A stretch of DNA of 64,000 nt, taken from Planococcus sp. PAMC 21323 (GTDB taxonomy: Bacteria; Bacillota; Bacilli; Bacillales_A; Planococcaceae). Location: assembly GCF_000785555.1 (NCBI RefSeq), contig NZ_CP009129.1, forward strand, positions 1,116,001 to 1,180,000. Direction: 5' to 3'. The position numbers were made by a program, and so were the translations under genes. The notes beneath the pieces are model-generated. The model did no database searches. It saw nothing but the letters and a program-made list of their open reading frames with translations, and was not told the DNA's origin. Numbering within the stretch: the stretch's first letter is position 1; the number at the start of each line of letters is the position of its first letter. Positions 29,580 to 39,643 of this stretch are shown here, one piece after another.

Positions 29580-30973
29580 GTTTTTTACGCCAGCGCTTGT
29601 TAACTACATTATTAGTTTGGATTGGAATGATGTTAGCCGGCTTGTTTATTATTGTACTTCAGCTGATGCCGATTTACGAAAATGCTGAGAACAAAACCGA
29701 TATATGGATGCTATTGTTTATATCATTTGTTATTGCATTGGCCTTGTCTGCGATTGTTGGAAGTCGCGTAATCGGAGTCGCAATCAAACCGATTGAAAAT
29801 GCTACAAAAACAGCAATGGAGCTTGCTAAAGGCAATTATGTTGCACGTGCCACTGAATCGAATGCTTATAATAGTATCGAATTAAGCAGAACCATTAATG
29901 TTTTGGCGCGAAATTTGCAAGAAATAACAGCAATTCGTGTCATGGAACAAGAACGGTTAAAAACGCTTATTGAGAACATGGGCAGCGCGTTAATCATGAT
30001 TGACAAGCAAGGAGCCATCTCTCTTGTAAACAAACCGTTCCTAGAAGAATTTGAATTATCTCCTGAAGTAGTTATGGGAAAATTTTATAAAGAAATTCAA
30101 GTTCCTGTAGAAGTTGAAAATTTCATCGAAAGCGTATTTATGACAGAAACGCATTCACGTGTTCAAATCGAGTTTTTATCCGGCTTAAAAATGAAAAACT
30201 TCAATGTATACGGGGCACCGGTAATTGGAGAGCATGAGCGTTGGTTAGGTATTGTTATTGTTTTTCAAGATATTACTGAACTCAAAAGGTTGGAACAAAT
30301 CCGTAAAGATTTTGTTGCGAATGTGTCTCATGAGTTACGAACGCCGGTTACTTCGATTAAAGGATTTTCAGAAACATTATTAGATGGTGCTTATAAAGAC
30401 ACGGAAACATTATTATCATTTTTGGAAATCGTCCATACAGAAAGTAATCGACTTGAAATGCTTATTAATGATTTACTCGATTTATCAAATGTCGAACAAA
30501 GTGGCTTTAGAGTAAATGCGCAACCTACAGATATGGAAGCTGTTATTAAGCGATCAGTTGAAATGATTCAACCGAAAATCGACGAAAAAACCATTCAGTT
30601 AAAATTAGAGATTCAGCCCATTACGGTTTTAGGTGATGCTAACCGATTGATACAAGTTATGATGAACCTGTTGATCAATGCTGTTACATATTCGAGTACG
30701 AACACTGAAATCACGATACGGCTCTTTAGAAAAGGTCAGCGAGCCGTCATAAAAGTGGAAGACCAAGGAATTGGTATCGAAAGCTCAGAGATTGGACGAT
30801 TATTTGAACGTTTTTACCGAGTGGATCGCGCGCGAAGCCGCAATTCAGGCGGTACAGGACTTGGACTATCTATTGTTAAACACTTAATCGAGGCGCATCA
30901 TGGACAAGTGGAAGTCGACAGCACAGTTGGAGTCGGCACCACTTTTACGATCTATTTGCCTTTGGCTATTTAA
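29576..30973 (+). CDS. phoR: Sensor histidine kinase PhoR, short form
   Basis: 465-residue kinase. Two membrane helices (about 9-30 and 43-63) are separated by only about 12 residues, followed by HAMP, PAS (about 115-230), HisKA with VSHELRTPVTSIKG, and HATPase with MMNLLINAVTYSS, DQGIGI and GGTGLGLSI. B. subtilis PhoR is about 579 residues because of an extracytoplasmic domain that is missing here. Signal input is therefore likely intracellular or within the membrane. Co-transcribed with phoP. Confidence 0.93.
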   Translation: MSFLRQRLLTTLLVWIGMMLAGLFIIVLQLMPIYENAENKTDIWMLLFISFVIALALSAIVGSRVIGVAIKPIENATKTAMELAKGNYVARATESNAYNSIELSRTINVLARNLQEITAIRVMEQERLKTLIENMGSALIMIDKQGAISLVNKPFLEEFELSPEVVMGKFYKEIQVPVEVENFIESVFMTETHSRVQIEFLSGLKMKNFNVYGAPVIGEHERWLGIVIVFQDITELKRLEQIRKDFVANVSHELRTPVTSIKGFSETLLDGAYKDTETLLSFLEIVHTESNRLEMLINDLLDLSNVEQSGFRVNAQPTDMEAVIKRSVEMIQPKIDEKTIQLKLEIQPITVLGDANRLIQVMMNLLINAVTYSSTNTEITIRLFRKGQRAVIKVEDQGIGIESSEIGRLFERFYRVDRARSRNSGGTGLGLSIVKHLIEAHHGQVEVDSTVGVGTTFTIYLPLAI

Positions 30974-30987
30974 TTTAGGAGGAAAGC

Positions 30988-32205
30988 ATGGAAACTAAAC
31001 ACCCATTTTTACCGATTATTGTCGGCACAGATATGAACGCGTACAATATGGCCATATCATTTCATGAAGCATATGGCATTAAGCCGATTTTAGTCGGAAA
31101 AGAACCTTTATCATTTACTTCATTGAGCACAATTACCGAAACGATTGAATTGCGATCAGAATTAGCAGATGACGCTCAATTTGCAAATATTTTAATGGAT
31201 ATTGCCGATAAGTATAGAGCACCTGGAAAAACGCTTTTACTCGTTGGGACAAATGATCTTTATGTTCGGTTAATTATTGAAAATGCGAAAGTTTTACGTG
31301 AGCATTATGTCTTTAATTACATTAATGAAGATTTGATGAATCAGTTGCAAGTCAAAGCTAATTTTTACGAACTTTGTAAAGTTCATGGTATTGATACGCC
31401 AACAACTTTCTTCTACGATTGCAACTCAAAAGAGCCATTCCAAGAAGAAATGATGTTCCCGGTAATCATTAAACCGAGTAATGGCATTGAGTACAGCCGA
31501 AACAAGTTTGAAGGACAGCAAAAAGTATATAAAGTGGAAAGTCCAAAAGAAATGCATAAAGTAATCCAGCAAATTAAAGCAGGCGGCTACCGCGATGAAT
31601 TGATCATCCAAGACTATATTCCTGGCGACGATACGTTTATGTGGGATTCAGTAATTTATGCAAACTCTAAAGGGAAAACGCAATTAGTAACTTTTGCACA
31701 AGTCGTATTACAAGAACATACTGTGACTGCAATCGGCAACTATACAGCATTAATTACGCGCTTTGATAAAGACATGATGGTCAAATTGCAAAATTTCCTT
31801 GAAGCGGTTGGCTATCAAGGATTCGCAAACTTTGATTTGAAATACGATGCACGAGACAAGAAGTTCAAAGTATTTGAAGTGAATATTCGTCAAGGTCGTT
31901 CAAGCTATTATGTTACTGCTCTTGGCCATAACATGGCGGAGTATTTTGTGGACGATTTAATTTATCAAACTGAAAAGCCTGTAACGTATTTAAATGAGGA
32001 TTTCTTATTTACAGTTGTACCAAAAGCAGTTTTACGTAATTTCGTGCACAATAAAGCTGTGCTAAAAGACATTAAACGCCTGATCAAAAAAGGTCAATAT
32101 GGAAATCCGCTATTTTATAAAAAAGACAAGCATGTAAAACGTAAACTTTATTTGCTAGCGCGCCAGTTTAACTATTATAAAAAATATAAAAACAATCAAT
32201 GGTAA
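30988..32205 (+). CDS. ATP-grasp ligase, D-aspartate ligase (AslFm)-like
   Basis: 405-residue ATP-grasp enzyme. FLPIIVGTDMNAYNMAISFHEAYG at the start and FANFDLKYDARDKKFKVFEVN followed by RQGRSSYYVTALG near residue 300 resemble Enterococcus faecium AslFm, which adds D-Asp to the Lys side chain of peptidoglycan precursors. Planococcaceae often have Lys-D-Glu or Lys-D-Asp bridges, so a cross-bridge ligase role is likely; the amino acid used cannot be told from sequence. It sits between phoR and hflK, with AGGAGG before the ATG and a terminator after. Confidence 0.8.
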   Translation: METKHPFLPIIVGTDMNAYNMAISFHEAYGIKPILVGKEPLSFTSLSTITETIELRSELADDAQFANILMDIADKYRAPGKTLLLVGTNDLYVRLIIENAKVLREHYVFNYINEDLMNQLQVKANFYELCKVHGIDTPTTFFYDCNSKEPFQEEMMFPVIIKPSNGIEYSRNKFEGQQKVYKVESPKEMHKVIQQIKAGGYRDELIIQDYIPGDDTFMWDSVIYANSKGKTQLVTFAQVVLQEHTVTAIGNYTALITRFDKDMMVKLQNFLEAVGYQGFANFDLKYDARDKKFKVFEVNIRQGRSSYYVTALGHNMAEYFVDDLIYQTEKPVTYLNEDFLFTVVPKAVLRNFVHNKAVLKDIKRLIKKGQYGNPLFYKKDKHVKRKLYLLARQFNYYKKYKNNQW

Positions 32206-32280
32206 ATTTACAGAAGCTTAACACTAGCTTCATACTTGGGTGTTAAAGTTAAATAGAACCCCCTTCAACCGCATGATTTG

Positions 32281-32311
32281 AAAAAGAGTCCCTTTCCCAG
32301 GACTCTTTTTC
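32281..32311 (+). terminator. Terminator after the ATP-grasp ligase
   Basis: AAAAAGAGTCC/GGACTCTTTTT perfect stem, T-rich 3' side. Confidence 0.9.
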
Positions 32312-32377
32312 TTATATTATGAAACTATTTCACTATCATTCCGTATTACAGATAACAACTCAAAAGGGGGAGCCATT

Positions 32378-33343
32378 ATGACAACAAAAAAATTGCTGGC
32401 AGTGATTGGATTGTCTATTGCAGGAATTCTGCTGCTCATCGCAGTTTTTACTTCTTGGTATACAGTAGATGAGTCTGAACAAGCAGTCATCATCACGTTT
32501 GGTGTAGCTAATGAAACAATTACTGAAGCAGGCCTACATTTTAAAATGCCGTGGCCAATTCAAAAAGCTGAGATTTTATCAAAAGAAACCTATAGTCTAC
32601 AATTCGGCTATAACCAAAATGCGGAAGGCGAAATTGTCGCTTTCGACAAAGAAACAAAAATGATTACAGGAGACGAAAACATTGTCTTAACCGATCTTGT
32701 CGTTCAGTGGAAAATTACGGATCCGAAAAAATACTTATTTAATGCAGAAGCACCTCAAGACATTTTGCACGATGCCACCTCAGCATCAATTCGCTCGATT
32801 ATCGGAAACTCGCTAATTGATGACGCATTAACTTCCGGAAAAGCGGAAATCGAAGCTGAAACAAGAGATTTACTCGCTTCTTTAATTGAAAAATACGATA
32901 TCGGCATTACGGTTTTAGCGGTGAAATTGCAAGATGTGGAACTACCAAACGAAGAAGTGCGTGCGGCTTTTACTAACGTAACAGATGCGCGTGAAACGAT
33001 GAACACGAAAATTAACGAAGCTAAAAAATACGAAAACCAAAAACGTAACGAAGCCTTAGGTGAAAAAGCAGCAATCAATTCCCGCGCAGAAGGACAAAAA
33101 GTAACACGTGTTCAACAGGCAACTGGGGATGTTGCGTTATTTGATAAACTGTTCAAAGAATATGAAAGCAATCCAGAAGTTACAAAACAGCGAATTATTA
33201 TGGAGACATTGGAAACGGTCTTACCGAACGCCAAATTGTATATTATGAATGACGAAGGCGGCACGATGAAATACTTACCACTTGAAGGCTTACAAACTAC
33301 AATTCCTCCAGCTGCTGAAAGCACAGAAGGGAGTGGCGACTAA
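32378..33343 (+). CDS. hflK: FtsH protease modulator HflK
   Basis: 321-residue SPFH/prohibitin-domain protein with one N-terminal membrane helix (about 5-27) and a long coiled coil rich in Glu, Lys and Ala (about 200-245). With HflC it forms a membrane complex that modulates FtsH. SWYTVDESEQAVIITFGV and LHFKMPWPIQKAE are typical. GGGGGAG precedes the ATG. Its stop overlaps the hflC start by one base (TAATG). Confidence 0.9.
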   Translation: MTTKKLLAVIGLSIAGILLLIAVFTSWYTVDESEQAVIITFGVANETITEAGLHFKMPWPIQKAEILSKETYSLQFGYNQNAEGEIVAFDKETKMITGDENIVLTDLVVQWKITDPKKYLFNAEAPQDILHDATSASIRSIIGNSLIDDALTSGKAEIEAETRDLLASLIEKYDIGITVLAVKLQDVELPNEEVRAAFTNVTDARETMNTKINEAKKYENQKRNEALGEKAAINSRAEGQKVTRVQQATGDVALFDKLFKEYESNPEVTKQRIIMETLETVLPNAKLYIMNDEGGTMKYLPLEGLQTTIPPAAESTEGSGD

Positions 33344-34314
33344 TGGAACCCAATAAACCTTTAGGCGAAGTAAAAAAATTCAATCCGTACCAAAGACCAA
33401 AAAAGAATAGAGAACCGAAAGACCCGATTGATTTCAAGAAATATTGGAAATTGATTGTTGGCTTGGTTGTCACATTTATTTTGTTATTAATCGTATTGAC
33501 AAATGTGTATGTTGTGAAGGAAAGTGAGTACCGGGTAGTACGTCAATTTGGTGAAGTGGTGAAAATTCAAGAAGAGCCAGGTATCCAAATGAAAATCCCG
33601 TTTATTCAAAGTGTCACAACATTACCGAAATATCAAATGACCTATGATGTGTCTGAAGCAGAGATCAATACAAAAGACAAAAAACGGATCATTATAGATA
33701 ATTACGCCGTTTGGCATGTAGTCAATCCGCTTGAATTGATTTCAAATGCGGGAACAATTGTCAATGCGGAATCCCGGATGGAAGAATTTATTTATTCGGT
33801 AGTTCGTACAGAACTTGGTCAATTAAATTATGATGAAATCATTAACGATGAAAATTCATCTCGAGGTAGTGTTAATGACGCTGTTACAGCGAAAGTAAAC
33901 GAGCTGCTCGACAAAGACAAATACGGGATTCAAGTAATGGATGTTCGTATTAAACGAACTGATTTACCGGAGGAAAACGAGCAATCTGTATATACGCGGA
34001 TGATTTCAGAACGTGAATCTACAGCTCAAGAGTATTTGTCTCAAGGGGATGCCAAAAAACGTGAAATGGAAGCGCAAGCAGACCGTGAAGCGCAAGAAGT
34101 AATTGCAACGGCTCGCAAAGAAGCTGCATTAATTCAAGCGGAAGGTGAATCTCAAGCTGCTAAAATTTACAACGAATCATTCTCGAAAGACCCAGAATTC
34201 TACGAGTTGTATCGTTCGTTAGAATCGTATAAGAAGACAATTGGTGATGATACGGTTATTATATTGCCATCAGATTCACCATATGCAGATATCTTATCTG
34301 GTAATTTTAATTAA
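33343..34314 (+). CDS. hflC: FtsH protease modulator HflC
   Basis: 323-residue partner of HflK. A short basic cytoplasmic stretch is followed by a membrane helix (about 35-55), the SPFH domain (VKESEYRVVRQFGEVVKIQEEPG, GIQMKIPF) and a Glu/Ala-rich helix (REMEAQADREAQEVIATARKEA). The direct overlap with hflK implies translational coupling and a 1:1 complex. The pair is inserted between the phoR region and polA compared with B. subtilis. Confidence 0.92.
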   Translation: MEPNKPLGEVKKFNPYQRPKKNREPKDPIDFKKYWKLIVGLVVTFILLLIVLTNVYVVKESEYRVVRQFGEVVKIQEEPGIQMKIPFIQSVTTLPKYQMTYDVSEAEINTKDKKRIIIDNYAVWHVVNPLELISNAGTIVNAESRMEEFIYSVVRTELGQLNYDEIINDENSSRGSVNDAVTAKVNELLDKDKYGIQVMDVRIKRTDLPEENEQSVYTRMISERESTAQEYLSQGDAKKREMEAQADREAQEVIATARKEAALIQAEGESQAAKIYNESFSKDPEFYELYRSLESYKKTIGDDTVIILPSDSPYADILSGNFN

Positions 34315-34327
34315 GGTCGAGGCCGTC

Positions 34328-34379
34328 ATTTCTCTTCTATTTGCCCGCGTGGTAAAATAAAGGGAATGACGGCTTTTTT
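34328..34379 (+). terminator. Terminator between hflC and polA
   Basis: AGGCCGTCATT at 34320-34330 and AATGACGGCTTTTTT form a long hairpin over a 35-base loop; six T follow. It ends just before the polA ribosome binding site. Confidence 0.7.
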
Positions 34380-34397
34380 ATGGAAGGGGTAATTTTT

Positions 34398-37016
34398 GTG
34401 GCAAAGAAAATACTTTTATTAGATGGGAATAGTTTGGCGTATCGCGCATTTTTTGCTTTACCACTATTAACTAATGAAAACGGCATTCACACGAATGCAG
34501 TATACGGATTTACCATGATGCTTCAAAAAATACTCGATGAAGAACAACCTACACATATGATTGTGGCTTTTGATGCCGGAAAAACAACTTTCCGCCACAA
34601 AACATTTAGCGAATACAAAGGTGGCAGACAAAAAACACCACCTGAATTATCGGAACAATTTCCTTACCTCCGCAAATTGATCGATGCTTATGGGATCAAA
34701 CGCTACGAATTAGAAAATTATGAAGCAGATGACATCATCGGTACTTTGAGTTTAGAAGCTGAGCGGGAAGGCGATGAAGTTGTCGTTATTTCTGGCGATA
34801 AAGATTTAACACAATTAGCATCTCCTACAACGACAGTTTACATTACACGAAAAGGCATTACAGATATCGAAAAATATACAGTTGAGCATATTAAAGAAAA
34901 ATACGGCTTAACGCCTCTTCAAATTATTGATATGAAAGGCCTTATGGGCGATGCTTCGGATAACATTCCAGGTGTACCAGGTGTAGGAGAAAAAACTGCG
35001 CTGAAATTATTAGCGGCACACGGGTCAGTTGAAGGCGTTTATGAAGCAATCGAACAACAAAAAGGCAAGATGAAAGAAAAGTTAATTGCTAATGAAGATT
35101 TAGCTTATATTAGTAAGCAACTCGCGACAATTGAACGACAAGCTCCAATAGAAATTAAAATCGATGAATTAGGTTACTCTGGACCAGATCAAGACGAGTT
35201 AATTAAAGTGTGGAAAGAACTTGCGTTTAAATCGTTACTTGAAAAAATGGAGTACACCGCAGAAGAAACGGTAAAAGAAGAGTTGGAATTTGAGGTGCTG
35301 ACAAAGATTGACCCATCTATCTTAAAAGATGAAATGGCAGTTCATCTTGAACTTTACGATGATCACTATCATAGTTGTGATTTGCTAGGTGTGTCGCTTG
35401 CGAGTGAAACCGATACGTATGTTATTCCGATGAATGTTGTGGAGCAGTCAGAAGAGTTTCATGCATGGTGCAAAGATTCGACAAAGAAAAAATTCATGTC
35501 GGACTCTAAAGCAGCAACGGCAGCATTTTTACGATTCGGCGTTGAACTCAAAGGCGTTGATTTCGATTTAATGTTAGGAGCTTATATCGTCAATCCATCA
35601 TTAACGTACACTGATATGGCGAGTATTGTTCAAGAATATGGTTATACCGATGTGTCGACCAATGAACAAGTCTACGGCAAAGGTGCTAAAAAGAAAGTTC
35701 CAGAAGATGCTGTTTTACATGAACATATCGCTAGAAAAGCACGAACCATCTGGAAAGTCCGCCCACTCATTATGGAAAAGCTTGAAGAAAACGAGCAATT
35801 TGATTTATACGATAAATTAGAGTTGCCATTAGCAACCGTTTTGGGGCAAATGGAATCTCTTGGTGTAATGGTAAACCGTGACCAATTAGTAGATATGGGC
35901 AAAGAGTTGTCTCATAAGTTAGAGAAAATCGAGAGTGATATCCACGGGTTAGCAGGACAAGAGTTTAATATCAATTCACCAAAACAATTAGGTGTTATTT
36001 TGTTTGAAAAACTAGGGTTACCGCCTCTAAAGAAAACAAAGACCGGTTATTCAACAGCAGCAGATGTTCTAGAAAAATTAGAAGGACAGCATGAAATTAT
36101 TTCCTATATATTAATGTATCGTCAATTAGGTAAACTATTGTCTACTTATATTGAAGGTTTATTAAAAGAAATCCACGAAGATGGAAAAATTCATACACGC
36201 TTTCAACAAGCACTCACAACAACAGGTCGATTAAGTTCGATCAATCCGAACTTGCAAAATATTCCAGTGAGACTTGAAGAAGGGCGTAAAATCCGTAAAG
36301 CTTTTGTCCCATCAGAGCCAGGATGGGTAATGGTGGCGGCAGATTATTCCCAAATTGAATTACGTGTACTTGCGGATATGTCAGAAGATGAACGTTTAGT
36401 GCAAGCATTCAAAGACGATCGTGATATTCATACGACGACGGCGAGTGATGTTTTCCATGTAGCAGAAGAAGAAGTAACAGGAGACATGCGCCGAGCGGCT
36501 AAAGTTGTTAACTTTGGAATTGTTTATGGCATTAGTGATTACGGTTTGTCTCAAAATTTAAATATACCTCGTAAAGAAGCAGCGGCTTTTATTGAGCGTT
36601 ATTTTACGAGCTTCCCGGGTGTAAAAAGCTATATGACAAACATTGTAGCTGATGCAAAACGCGACGGCTTTGTCACTACCTTAATGAATCGTCGCCGTTA
36701 TTTACCAGACATCACAAGTTCGAACTTTAACTTAAGAAGCTTTGCTGAACGTACAGCGATGAATACACCGATTCAAGGCAGTGCAGCAGATATTATTAAA
36801 AAAGCCATGATTGATATGGATGCAGCGTTAGAGCGCGAGGGACTACAAGCCCGCATGCTTTTACAAGTACACGATGAATTGATTTTTGAAGCACCCCCTG
36901 AAGAATTAGATCAATTGATGAAATTAGTACCAGAGGTTATGGAAAACGCAGTGAAATTAAGTGTGCCATTAAAAGTGGACATTGCCCACGGTTCTACTTG
37001 GTACGATACTAAATGA
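34398..37016 (+). CDS. polA: DNA polymerase I
   Basis: 872-residue repair and Okazaki-fragment polymerase. The 5' nuclease domain (1-290; LLLDGNSLAYRAFFALPLL, VISGDKDLTQL, GVPGVGEKTA) is followed by an exonuclease-like domain that lacks the catalytic acidic residues (no proofreading, as in other Bacilli) and by the polymerase domain (VAADYSQIELRVLADMSEDE, RRAAKVVNFGIVYG, QVHDELIFE). Start GTG at 34398, 7 bases after AAGGGGT. It heads polA-mutM-coaE. Confidence 0.96.
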   Translation: MAKKILLLDGNSLAYRAFFALPLLTNENGIHTNAVYGFTMMLQKILDEEQPTHMIVAFDAGKTTFRHKTFSEYKGGRQKTPPELSEQFPYLRKLIDAYGIKRYELENYEADDIIGTLSLEAEREGDEVVVISGDKDLTQLASPTTTVYITRKGITDIEKYTVEHIKEKYGLTPLQIIDMKGLMGDASDNIPGVPGVGEKTALKLLAAHGSVEGVYEAIEQQKGKMKEKLIANEDLAYISKQLATIERQAPIEIKIDELGYSGPDQDELIKVWKELAFKSLLEKMEYTAEETVKEELEFEVLTKIDPSILKDEMAVHLELYDDHYHSCDLLGVSLASETDTYVIPMNVVEQSEEFHAWCKDSTKKKFMSDSKAATAAFLRFGVELKGVDFDLMLGAYIVNPSLTYTDMASIVQEYGYTDVSTNEQVYGKGAKKKVPEDAVLHEHIARKARTIWKVRPLIMEKLEENEQFDLYDKLELPLATVLGQMESLGVMVNRDQLVDMGKELSHKLEKIESDIHGLAGQEFNINSPKQLGVILFEKLGLPPLKKTKTGYSTAADVLEKLEGQHEIISYILMYRQLGKLLSTYIEGLLKEIHEDGKIHTRFQQALTTTGRLSSINPNLQNIPVRLEEGRKIRKAFVPSEPGWVMVAADYSQIELRVLADMSEDERLVQAFKDDRDIHTTTASDVFHVAEEEVTGDMRRAAKVVNFGIVYGISDYGLSQNLNIPRKEAAAFIERYFTSFPGVKSYMTNIVADAKRDGFVTTLMNRRRYLPDITSSNFNLRSFAERTAMNTPIQGSAADIIKKAMIDMDAALEREGLQARMLLQVHDELIFEAPPEELDQLMKLVPEVMENAVKLSVPLKVDIAHGSTWYDTK

Positions 37017-37031
37017 TAGGAGGGCACCGAG

Positions 37032-37901
37032 ATGCCTGAACTTCCAGAAGTCGAAGGAGTTGTTCGGCAAATCCGCCCTGTTTCGATTGGTAAAAAAATT
37101 GAGGCTGTAGCGGTGTCGGACGTCATCCGCTTATCGAAAGAAAATGGCAAAGAAGCCATTATTAAACGATTAGAAACTGATCGTTTTATCGAAAATATAA
37201 CAGGTGCACAAATTGTTCATGTAGAACGTCGCAGCAAATATATTTATTTTACGTTACGAAAAGACAATGAATTTTTACTTGTAAATCATTTGGGAATGTC
37301 TGGAGCTTGGTTCTATGTTGACCAGCTCCAGTCCATTCCGGAGGATAAATTTCGACGTCATGTTCATATTGTGTTGACTTTAAGTGATGGCAATTTGTTG
37401 GCGTTTTCAGACATTCGTCGTTTTGGTGAAATGCGGGTATTGCAAGAAGAAGGAGATTTTCCACCGCTACTATTAATGGCGCCTGAACCTTTTGATGATG
37501 GCGCACTTGAGCATTTTCTTGCAATGGCAGAAAGCTCGAAATACAACAATAAAGCAATTAAGGAAATCATTATGGATGGGCAAATTATTTCTGGCTGCGG
37601 CAATATATACGCTACAGAAGCGCTCTTTAAAATGAAAATTCATCCGAAACGTGCTGCTAGTCGCATTAGCCGGAAGCGGAAAATAGAATTGTTCAAATCG
37701 ATTGTTGCTATTTTGCTCGAGAGTATTAGAGCGGGTGGCAGTACAATTTCAGATTACCGCGATATAAACGGTGAATCAGGCAACATGCAAGACCGTTTTG
37801 GAATGTATGGCAAAAAACAATGCACAAATTGCGGTACAGATACAAAGACCTTAAAAATTGGCGGTCGGGCTTCTGTTTATTGCCCGACATGTCAGAAATG
37901 A
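37032..37901 (+). CDS. mutM: Formamidopyrimidine-DNA glycosylase MutM
   Basis: Removes 8-oxoguanine and related lesions. PELPEVEGVVR gives the catalytic Pro2 and Glu3; the C-terminal zinc finger is CTNCGTDTKTLKIGGRASVYCPTC. 289 residues. GGAGGGCACC precedes the ATG, 15 bases after polA. coaE starts 9 bases later, whereas the sporulation gene ytaF stands between them in B. subtilis. Confidence 0.96.
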   Translation: MPELPEVEGVVRQIRPVSIGKKIEAVAVSDVIRLSKENGKEAIIKRLETDRFIENITGAQIVHVERRSKYIYFTLRKDNEFLLVNHLGMSGAWFYVDQLQSIPEDKFRRHVHIVLTLSDGNLLAFSDIRRFGEMRVLQEEGDFPPLLLMAPEPFDDGALEHFLAMAESSKYNNKAIKEIIMDGQIISGCGNIYATEALFKMKIHPKRAASRISRKRKIELFKSIVAILLESIRAGGSTISDYRDINGESGNMQDRFGMYGKKQCTNCGTDTKTLKIGGRASVYCPTCQK

Positions 37902-37910
37902 GGACAAACA

Positions 37911-38516
37911 ATGATTATTGGATTGACAGGCAGTATTGCCAGTGGAAAAAGCACAGTATCCGAAATGTTGAAAAATGAAGGATATCCGATTATTGATGCG
38001 GATCTCGTGGCTAGACTAGTTGTAGAACCAGGTACAGAAACGCTTGAGCAAATTAGACAAGCGTTTGGATCTGAGGTTATAAGTGTAGACGGCACAATGA
38101 ATCGTGCAAAAGTGGGCGAAATCATTTTCAATGATCCAGTTAGCCGTAAAACTTTAAATGATATTATTCATCCAGCAATTCGACAAGAAATGCTCAAGCA
38201 ACGATATGAGTTGCTTGAGCAAGGTTTTAAAACCATTATTATGGACATTCCATTATTATTCGAAAGTCGCTTGCAATATTTAGTAGATAAAATCTTAGTT
38301 GTCAGCGTTACTGAAGAAAATCAGTTGAAACGATTAGTAGAAAGAAATGGCTTTACTGAAAAAGAAGCAAGAGCTCGCATTAATTCTCAATTGCCGATGT
38401 CTGTGAAAGAAGATGGCGCAGATGCAGTGATTTACAATAACGGAAGTTTAGAAGAAACTAGTCAACAATTAATGCGAATTTTAGTTAGTTGGCAAGCCGC
38501 TTCTCAAAAAGAATAA
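37911..38516 (+). CDS. coaE: Dephospho-CoA kinase
   Basis: Last step of coenzyme A synthesis. P-loop GLTGSIASGKST at residues 4-15, with DADLVARLVVEPG, DIPLLFESR and the lid region ARINSQLPM. 201 residues, the usual size. GAGGACA lies ahead of the ATG. Likely the last gene of polA-mutM-coaE. Confidence 0.95.
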   Translation: MIIGLTGSIASGKSTVSEMLKNEGYPIIDADLVARLVVEPGTETLEQIRQAFGSEVISVDGTMNRAKVGEIIFNDPVSRKTLNDIIHPAIRQEMLKQRYELLEQGFKTIIMDIPLLFESRLQYLVDKILVVSVTEENQLKRLVERNGFTEKEARARINSQLPMSVKEDGADAVIYNNGSLEETSQQLMRILVSWQAASQKE

Positions 38517-38615
38517 AAGATATGTTTTAAAGGTTCTCTAAATAAGCAATTGTGTTATACTATATTAGAAATTAAAAACATAAGTATAACTTAATTACAA
38601 ACGGAGGATTCCTAC

Positions 38616-39635
38616 ATGACAGTTTCTATTGCAATTAACGGGTTTGGCCGTATTGGCCGTATGGTTTTCAGACAGGCGATATTGATGGATGATGTCACAA
38701 TTACAGCAGTCAACGCCTCATATCCAGCTGAGACCCTTGCGCATTTGATTAAGTATGACACAAATCACGGTACCTTCTCGGGGGACGTATCTTCTGAAGA
38801 AGATGCTTTAATTGTTAACGGGAAACGAGTTCAATTGGTTAGTGAACGCGACCCTTTGAATCTGCCATGGAAAGAAATGGGCATTGATATTGTCATTGAA
38901 GCGACTGGTAAATTCAATTCTCGCGAAAAAGCAGCGCTTCATTTAGAAGCTGGAGCTAAAAAGGTGATCTTAACAGCACCTGGTAAACAAGAAGATATCA
39001 CAATTGTTATGGGTGTTAACGATGACAAATTGGATATTGAACATCATGATGTTATTTCAAATGCTAGCTGCACTACAAACTGTTTAGCGCCTGTTGTTAA
39101 AGTGTTAAATGACAAATTTGGTATTGAAAACGGTTTAATGACAACGATTCATTCGTATACAAACGATCAACAAAATTTGGATAACCCGCATAAAGATCTT
39201 CGTCGCGCTCGTGCTTGTGCTCAATCGATCATCCCTACTTCTACGGGTGCCGCGAAAGCGCTATCATTAGTATTGCCGGAATTGCAAGGGAAGCTTCACG
39301 GTATGGCATTAAGAGTGCCAACGCCAAATGTCTCATTAGTTGATTTAGTTGTAGACTTAGAGACAGCGGTTACAATTGAAGAAGTAAATCAAGCTTTTGA
39401 AGAAGCTTCTGAAAATGGTTTAGCAGGAATCTTAGAATTGACGATGGAGCCTTTAGTATCTGTAGACTTTAACAGCAACGCCAGTTCAGCAATTGTGGAT
39501 GGATTATCGACAATGGTGATTGGCGAGCGCAAAGTGAAAGTATTGGCTTGGTATGATAATGAATGGGGCTATTCTGCTCGTGTGATTGATTTAACTAAAA
39601 AAGTAGCAAATGCGATGATCTTAGTATCAAAATAA
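38616..39635 (+). CDS. gapB: Glyceraldehyde-3-phosphate dehydrogenase, GapB type
   Basis: 339-residue GAPDH with NGFGRIGRMVFRQ at the start and catalytic Cys in SNASCTTNCLAPV. Its position next to coaE and speD and its divergence from glycolytic GapA indicate the NADP-preferring, gluconeogenic GapB. A TATACT -10 box at 38556-38561 suggests its own promoter. In B. subtilis it is repressed by CcpN on glucose; I did not find a convincing CcpN site by eye. GGAGG precedes the ATG. Confidence 0.93.
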   Translation: MTVSIAINGFGRIGRMVFRQAILMDDVTITAVNASYPAETLAHLIKYDTNHGTFSGDVSSEEDALIVNGKRVQLVSERDPLNLPWKEMGIDIVIEATGKFNSREKAALHLEAGAKKVILTAPGKQEDITIVMGVNDDKLDIEHHDVISNASCTTNCLAPVVKVLNDKFGIENGLMTTIHSYTNDQQNLDNPHKDLRRARACAQSIIPTSTGAAKALSLVLPELQGKLHGMALRVPTPNVSLVDLVVDLETAVTIEEVNQAFEEASENGLAGILELTMEPLVSVDFNSNASSAIVDGLSTMVIGERKVKVLAWYDNEWGYSARVIDLTKKVANAMILVSK

Positions 39636-39643
39636 TATAATTG

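Noticed and set aside
38517..38615. CcpN operator upstream of gapB
   Set aside because: Expected by analogy with B. subtilis, but I could not identify a clear site in the sequence.
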